From assembly GCA_018224505.1 (NCBI GenBank), contig JAGTVD010000388.1:1-7852 (forward strand): a stretch of DNA of 7,852 bases, read 5' to 3'. The notes under the pieces were generated by a model. It saw only the letters and a program-made list of their open reading frames with translations. It had not been told where the DNA came from and did no database searches. This DNA is from Desulfatitalea sp. (GTDB taxonomy: Bacteria; Desulfobacterota; Desulfobacteria; Desulfobacterales; Desulfosarcinaceae). The position numbers and the translations under genes are program-made. Below are positions 4,406 to 7,852 of this stretch, one piece after another; the first letter of the stretch is position 1, and each line of letters opens with the position of its first letter.

Positions 4406-5875
4406 TTACCGCCTGCTTTCCCGGGCGGCATCTTCGGGATGAATCCGCCATGTCACCAGGGGCGAGAAGAGGTAGAGCACCATGAAGGCGAGGCAGATGT
4501 GTCCCAGAAAAGGGGTGAAAGCAAAGCCGGTGAGCACGATCACCGTCAGCCGCCCGATCCAGGGATTGCGGCTCATGGCCCGGCCCATGTGGATGTAGCG
4601 CAGCGGATAGGCATTCATGATCGCGGAAGAGAGCAACAAGGTGGCCGTAGCAAAGGAGATCCAGAACCCCGCCCATGGGGAAGCTGCGGCCAGCGTCTGC
4701 TCGAGAATCACCAGGGGCGGCAGCACCAGCAACGCCGCTGCCGGTGTGGGCAACCCCTTGAAAAATCCAGGGATGGGATTTTTATCCAGGGTGAAGTAGA
4801 TCAGCCGCGCAATACCCATGAAGGCATAAAGCAGGGCGATCCAGCCGATGGGCAGGGGGCCTTGCATGGCGGGATCGAGGCGGTTGAAGACGATATAAAA
4901 GATCCAGGCCGGTGCGATGCAGAAACTGATGGCATCGGCAAAATCGTCCATGAGGTTGCCCAGGTTGACTTTGCGTTGGTCCGCTTCTTCGGGCAATGGT
5001 TCGGTCAGCCCCAGACGGCGGGCCAGGGCCCCATCCAGCTTGTCGAATGTGGCGGCGCCCACCATCATCAGGTAGGCTTCGCGCAGGCGTCCCTGATATG
5101 CGAAAAAGACCGCCATCAGGCCCATCATGGCATTCATGACCGTCAACGCATTGGGCAGTACCGAGAGGATCCGCCGCCGCAGAATTTGATCGCCGAAGCA
5201 CAGTTCGTCCAGGCAAGCGGTGCCATATTTGCGGCAATAGGCGGCAATGGAGCCGAAATTGATGATTAAAAAAAGGATCTCCACCAGAAACAGGCTTCTG
5301 AGCGGCAAGGTGCCCATCCACGAAATGGTGTGATAGATCCATGAAGAGGGGCCTTCGGGCACATGGAATGCATGGGCATAGAGCAGGGCACCGACGGGGG
5401 CGGCCAGGATGGTGCGTAACCGATTGTACTCCACCGACTCGGGTTCCACCCCCTGCCGGATGGCAAAACCGCGCATGAAGGCAGCGAAGTTGTCCCGAAT
5501 GAGGGCCGTCACACACAGCAACAGTACGAAAATGGCGTGTAGCAACTGGGCGCGGGTTGGGTCGGGGGTACCCACCAGGCGCCACATTGTCCCCACGGCG
5601 ATGAGGGGAAAGATGATCGAATAAACCAGCTTGTCCATCAACCGGTCCGCCAGGGGCGCCAGGGTGGCATTGGGCCGGAAACGGGCGGCGAACCACCCGT
5701 CGATCAGGTCGAAGGTCATGGCGATCAGCAGCAGGGAGACACCGAGGGTATAGATGGCGGGGTTCCGGAGCCACATCACGGCAATGGCGCAGACCATGCC
5801 GCCGAAGACCAGCAGCGGTCGGCTGTACACCAGAACGGCGGCCAGTTTGGCGGGAAAGCGGGTTGAATCAGTCAT
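4406..5875 (-). CDS. tandem CDP-alcohol phosphatidyltransferase (PgsA-like plus PssA-like fusion)
   Basis: A 489-residue polytopic membrane protein with two CDP-alcohol phosphatidyltransferase domains, which transfer a phosphatidyl group from a CDP-activated lipid to an alcohol. Domain 1 (about 10-215) has D56xxDG60, D77 and D81 but reads AA instead of AR (A64) and has A73 where the family has Gly. Domain 2 (about 238-475) resembles phosphatidylserine synthase PssA: it opens with LPNALTVMNAMMGL, has D278xxDGxxAR286, then G306xxxD310xxxD314 followed by AISFCIAPAW, and GLPTPAAA at 374-381. The AR-to-G spacer is 19 residues instead of 8. Family members are usually 180-270 residues with one domain, so the size reflects a fusion. 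The start has a weak ribosome binding site, but an in-frame TAA two codons upstream leaves no earlier choice. It follows nadA by 60 nt. Actual lipid substrates are not determined. Confidence 0.85.
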   Translation of the reverse strand: MTDSTRFPAKLAAVLVYSRPLLVFGGMVCAIAVMWLRNPAIYTLGVSLLLIAMTFDLIDGWFAARFRPNATLAPLADRLMDKLVYSIIFPLIAVGTMWRLVGTPDPTRAQLLHAIFVLLLCVTALIRDNFAAFMRGFAIRQGVEPESVEYNRLRTILAAPVGALLYAHAFHVPEGPSSWIYHTISWMGTLPLRSLFLVEILFLIINFGSIAAYCRKYGTACLDELCFGDQILRRRILSVLPNALTVMNAMMGLMAVFFAYQGRLREAYLMMVGAATFDKLDGALARRLGLTEPLPEEADQRKVNLGNLMDDFADAISFCIAPAWIFYIVFNRLDPAMQGPLPIGWIALLYAFMGIARLIYFTLDKNPIPGFFKGLPTPAAALLVLPPLVILEQTLAAASPWAGFWISFATATLLLSSAIMNAYPLRYIHMGRAMSRNPWIGRLTVIVLTGFAFTPFLGHICLAFMVLYLFSPLVTWRIHPEDAARESRR

Positions 5876-5935
5876 GCCGGGTTATTATCCATTGGCGGGT
5901 CGCCGTTCTCATGGTGTGGCGCGGCGACCGATGCA

Positions 5936-6853
5936 CTAAAGGTTAAGATCAATCATGGCCCGCACCGCCCGAAGCGCCGGTAGACGGATTTCCTCGGGCA
6001 CCTTTACCTCCCCGGACATTCGCTCCAGGCTCCGGTGGACATCTTCCAGGCGAATTCTTTTCATGTTGGCGCAGACCATTTTCGGGGAGGCCGGAAAGAA
6101 ATGCTTGTCCGGGTTGGCCTTCTGCATGGGGTAGAGCAGTCCCATTTCCGTGCCCACAATGAACGATTTCTCCGCAGCCCGGGCAACGTGGCGCAACATG
6201 CCCGAGGTGCTGGCGATCACGTCGGCCAGTGCCAGCACATCGGGGCGGCATTCCGGATGGGCCACGAATACGGCGTCCGGATGGGCGGCGCGGGCTTTAT
6301 GCACATCGTCCGGTGTCAGCCACTCATGGGTCGGGCAGTAGCCATCCCAGAGATGGACTTTTTTGCCTGTACGGGCCGCCGCATACATGGCCAGATTGCG
6401 GTCCGGGGTCATCAGCACTTCGTCGGCCGCCAGGCTGTTGACCACCTGAACCACGTTGGCCGAGGTGCAACAGATGGTCGACAGCGCCTTTACATCGGCG
6501 GTGGAGTTGACATAGGTGACCACGGGCATGGGCGGCAGGCTCTCGATCCGGATCTTCAGCGCCTCGGCCGTGATCATGTCGGCCATCAGACAGCCGGCAT
6601 CGTGCCGCGGCAAGAGGACGGTCTTTTGGGGGCACAGAATGGAGGCGGTTTCGGCCATGAAATGCACACCGCAAAATACGATGACATCGGCATCGGTTTC
6701 GGCGGCTTTGCGGCTCAACTCCAGGGAGTCGCCGCAAAGGTCGGCCAGATCCTGAATGGCCGGCGGCTGATAGTTGTGGGCCAGGATCAGCGCGTTGCGT
6801 TTTTTGGCCAGCGCTTTGATCTCGACGTGCAGCGATGTTTGATGGGAAGCCAT
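5936..6853 (-). CDS. nadA: quinolinate synthase NadA
   Basis: A 305-residue cytoplasmic Fe-S enzyme of de novo NAD synthesis, condensing iminoaspartate with dihydroxyacetone phosphate to quinolinate. By alignment from memory with the E. coli enzyme, the three cysteines binding the [4Fe-4S] cluster are C88 (HDAGCLMAD), C173 (WDGYCPTHEW) and C261 (KMVCANMK), with the expected spacing of about 85-90 residues. Other family landmarks are AHNYQ (25-29), GDSLELSR, FMAETA, TYVNST (113-118), HPEC (199-202) and ASTSGM. The length fits the short three-cysteine NadA form. I chose the ATG at 6853 because GAGG lies 4 nt upstream; a TTG seven codons earlier lacks a good site. It lies 36 nt after lolA and 60 nt before the transferase gene, probably in one transcript. 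Neither nadB nor nadC is in the window, so the rest of the pathway must be elsewhere. Confidence 0.95.
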   Translation of the reverse strand: MASHQTSLHVEIKALAKKRNALILAHNYQPPAIQDLADLCGDSLELSRKAAETDADVIVFCGVHFMAETASILCPQKTVLLPRHDAGCLMADMITAEALKIRIESLPPMPVVTYVNSTADVKALSTICCTSANVVQVVNSLAADEVLMTPDRNLAMYAAARTGKKVHLWDGYCPTHEWLTPDDVHKARAAHPDAVFVAHPECRPDVLALADVIASTSGMLRHVARAAEKSFIVGTEMGLLYPMQKANPDKHFFPASPKMVCANMKRIRLEDVHRSLERMSGEVKVPEEIRLPALRAVRAMIDLNL

Positions 6854-6857
6854 TTTT

Positions 6858-6861
6858 CCTC
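6858..6861 (-). promoter_or_regulatory. ribosome binding site of nadA
   Basis: GAGG on the minus strand with a 4-nt A-rich spacer before the ATG at 6853. It favours this start over the TTG at 6874. Confidence 0.5.
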
Positions 6862-6889
6862 GATCTTCTTTCAACCCAACAGCAGGGGA

Positions 6890-7567
6890 TTAAAACTGTT
6901 CCATCTGAATGACATCCGCTCCCTCTGGAACGACGTAGCGGAACAGCGTTTCTTCCGGATCGATATTAAAACGGTAGTCACTCAAGACAATGCGCGTTTC
7001 GTCGCCATAAGCGTTGTGGGTCACCACTTGATCGATCTGAAAACTCGTTTTGGCGACCGAGAGGACGATATCGGCCAGCTCGGCGGTCGGATTGTGGGGC
7101 AACAGTTTCAGCCGGTGGTGTTTGTCGCTTTCGGCCGGCTGCAGATGCACGGTGAAGCTTTTTCGGATCTGGCGGATATCGGACAGAAAGCCCGCCCCTT
7201 TGCCGTCGCCGAAATAGGCCGGCGCCTTGCCCACCATCACCTGGTTGTCCAGGGGGCGGTGAATCCACATGGTGTCGCCGTCGGTGATAATGGTCTGCGG
7301 ATCGGGGATGGTATACTCCCAGCGCATCTTGCCCGGGCGCTTGACGGTAAGGTGCCCCTCGGCCGTATCGGTGATACGCATGGCTTTTAGTATGGACTCC
7401 TGAAAAAAGGCGGCCGCAAAGCCATTGCCGGCGTAACGCGTTTCAATGCCGTGGAGGATTTTGTCCAGGTCCGCCGCATCGTCGGCGCGGCATTCATGGG
7501 CGGGCCATGCGGCGCCCAGCACCATGACGATCATCGCCACGGCCATCCTGAATAGCCTTTGCATCAT
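6890..7567 (-). CDS. lolA: outer-membrane lipoprotein carrier protein LolA
   Basis: A 225-residue periplasmic chaperone that accepts lipoproteins released by LolCDE and carries them to the outer membrane. A signal peptide covers about residues 1-28 (hydrophobic VAMIVMVLGAAW, probable cut after CRA). The mature part follows the LolA pattern: ADLDKILHGIETRY, a FAAAFFQES strand, GHLTVKRPGKMRWEY, then PDPQTIITDGDTMWIHRPL with the D-G turn, QVMVGKAPAYF, and a C-terminal TRIVLSDYRFNIDPEETLF before the final PEGADVIQ. This MRWEY...DG..W...P signature is characteristic and the length is complete. Two ATGs are adjacent (7567 and 7564); GAGAGG lies 7 nt before the first. It appears to head a lolA-nadA-transferase transcript. 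It shows that the host is a Gram-negative organism with an outer membrane. Confidence 0.93.
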   Translation of the reverse strand: MMQRLFRMAVAMIVMVLGAAWPAHECRADDAADLDKILHGIETRYAGNGFAAAFFQESILKAMRITDTAEGHLTVKRPGKMRWEYTIPDPQTIITDGDTMWIHRPLDNQVMVGKAPAYFGDGKGAGFLSDIRQIRKSFTVHLQPAESDKHHRLKLLPHNPTAELADIVLSVAKTSFQIDQVVTHNAYGDETRIVLSDYRFNIDPEETLFRYVVPEGADVIQMEQF

Positions 7568-7602
7568 CCCCTTGCCTCTCCATTAAAGGTTCCAACTGTG
7601 TA

Positions 7603-7631
7603 CTTGTAAGGAAATTCGGACGGTTTGTAAA
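7603..7631 (-). promoter_or_regulatory. candidate sigma70-type promoter of lolA
   Basis: On the minus strand, TTTACA (-35, 7626-7631, five of six consensus bases), a 17-nt spacer and TACAAG (-10, 7603-7608, four of six). It is 36 nt upstream of the lolA start codon and downstream of the palindrome that ends the preceding gene. It is plausible by position, moderate by sequence. Confidence 0.35.
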
Positions 7632-7671
7632 TAGCCGGGTCAAAAGGGCCGGGGGAATCTCAGGTGCGTCG

Positions 7672-7695
7672 CAAAGATAGGCGCGCCTATCTTTG
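7672..7695. terminator. perfect 24-bp palindrome at the end of the upstream gene
   Basis: The half-site CAAAGATAGGCG is followed at once by its exact reverse complement, ending at 7695. As RNA it would fold into a 10-bp stem with a CGCG loop. On the minus strand the stop codon TAG of the incoming gene (7687-7689) lies inside the first arm. The position suits a 3'-end stabiliser or terminator, but no T-run follows, so intrinsic termination is not assured. A dispersed palindromic repeat is an alternative. Confidence 0.5.
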
Positions 7696-7852
7696 GGTGC
7701 CCCCGGAGGGGTCGGACGGGTTGTCGAGGATCATGGTGCGGCTGTCGGTTTCGGGGGGTTGAAAATAGTGCGTGCGGCCGAACAGGGCGATGCAGATCCG
7801 GTCAATCCGGGCCATCAGGTGCCGCCAGTGGTCGATGCCGCCATGGGCCGCG
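7687..7852 (-). CDS. C-terminal end of an unidentified protein (partial)
   Basis: The last 54 codons of a gene entering from the right edge. The frame has GC-rich third positions and a protein-like sequence (HGGIDHWRHLMARIDRICIA, then FGRTHYFQ), ending in a polar Pro/Ser/Gly-rich tail (DNPSDPSGGTQR). I do not recognise the family. It does not look like the end of FtsK, which often lies near lolA. Its stop codon is inside the palindrome at 7672-7695, and about 120 nt separate it from lolA, so it may be a separate transcript. Confidence 0.55.
   Translation of the reverse strand, partial: AAHGGIDHWRHLMARIDRICIALFGRTHYFQPPETDSRTMILDNPSDPSGGTQR

Noticed and set aside
6035..7390. A 451-codon plus-strand frame opposite nadA and lolA
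   Set aside because: It covers two well-recognised genes on the other strand, has His/Gly-rich composition typical of antisense frames and no recognisable domain.

Overview
The window looks like a chromosomal segment of an anaerobic, Gram-negative, moderately GC-rich bacterium. Multiheme cytochromes beside LolA, an Fe-S quinolinate synthase and phospholipid-type synthases suggest Desulfobacterota, for example a sulfate reducer of the Desulfobacterales. That taxonomic call is inference from gene content and composition, not from a marker gene. Every gene I can support lies on the minus strand, so transcription runs from high to low coordinates.

Right part (7852 to 4406). The 3' end of an unidentified gene enters from the right edge, and its stop codon sits inside a perfect 24-bp palindrome. 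After a candidate promoter come lolA (periplasmic lipoprotein carrier), nadA (quinolinate synthase) and a 489-residue membrane protein that joins two CDP-alcohol phosphatidyltransferase domains. Gaps of 36 and 82 nt... more exactly 36 nt (lolA-nadA) and 60 nt (nadA-transferase) suggest one transcription unit for envelope and cofactor housekeeping. The first transferase domain has lost two signature residues. The second is PssA-like and carries an insertion inside its metal/nucleotide motif.

Middle (4405 to 2618). A 429-nt gene-free stretch holds a strong sigma70-like promoter about 345 nt upstream of a small GAF-domain protein, so that gene probably has a long leader with a GC-rich hairpin. 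After a 351-nt gap with a nested palindrome comes a small zincin metalloprotease (HExxHxxGxxD).

Left part (2617 to 1). A 295-nt gap with a bulged inverted repeat precedes an electron-transfer operon: an exported octaheme cytochrome c, a triheme cytochrome c with a C-terminal membrane anchor, and a b-type cytochrome cut by the window edge. Together these fit a membrane module passing electrons between the quinone pool and periplasmic or extracellular hemes. Its direction and substrate cannot be read from the sequence.

I see no CRISPR array, tRNA, rRNA, insertion sequence or recognisable defence system. The best candidates for something new are the tandem phosphatidyltransferase fusion, the octaheme/triheme/cytochrome b module, and the long leader of the GAF gene.
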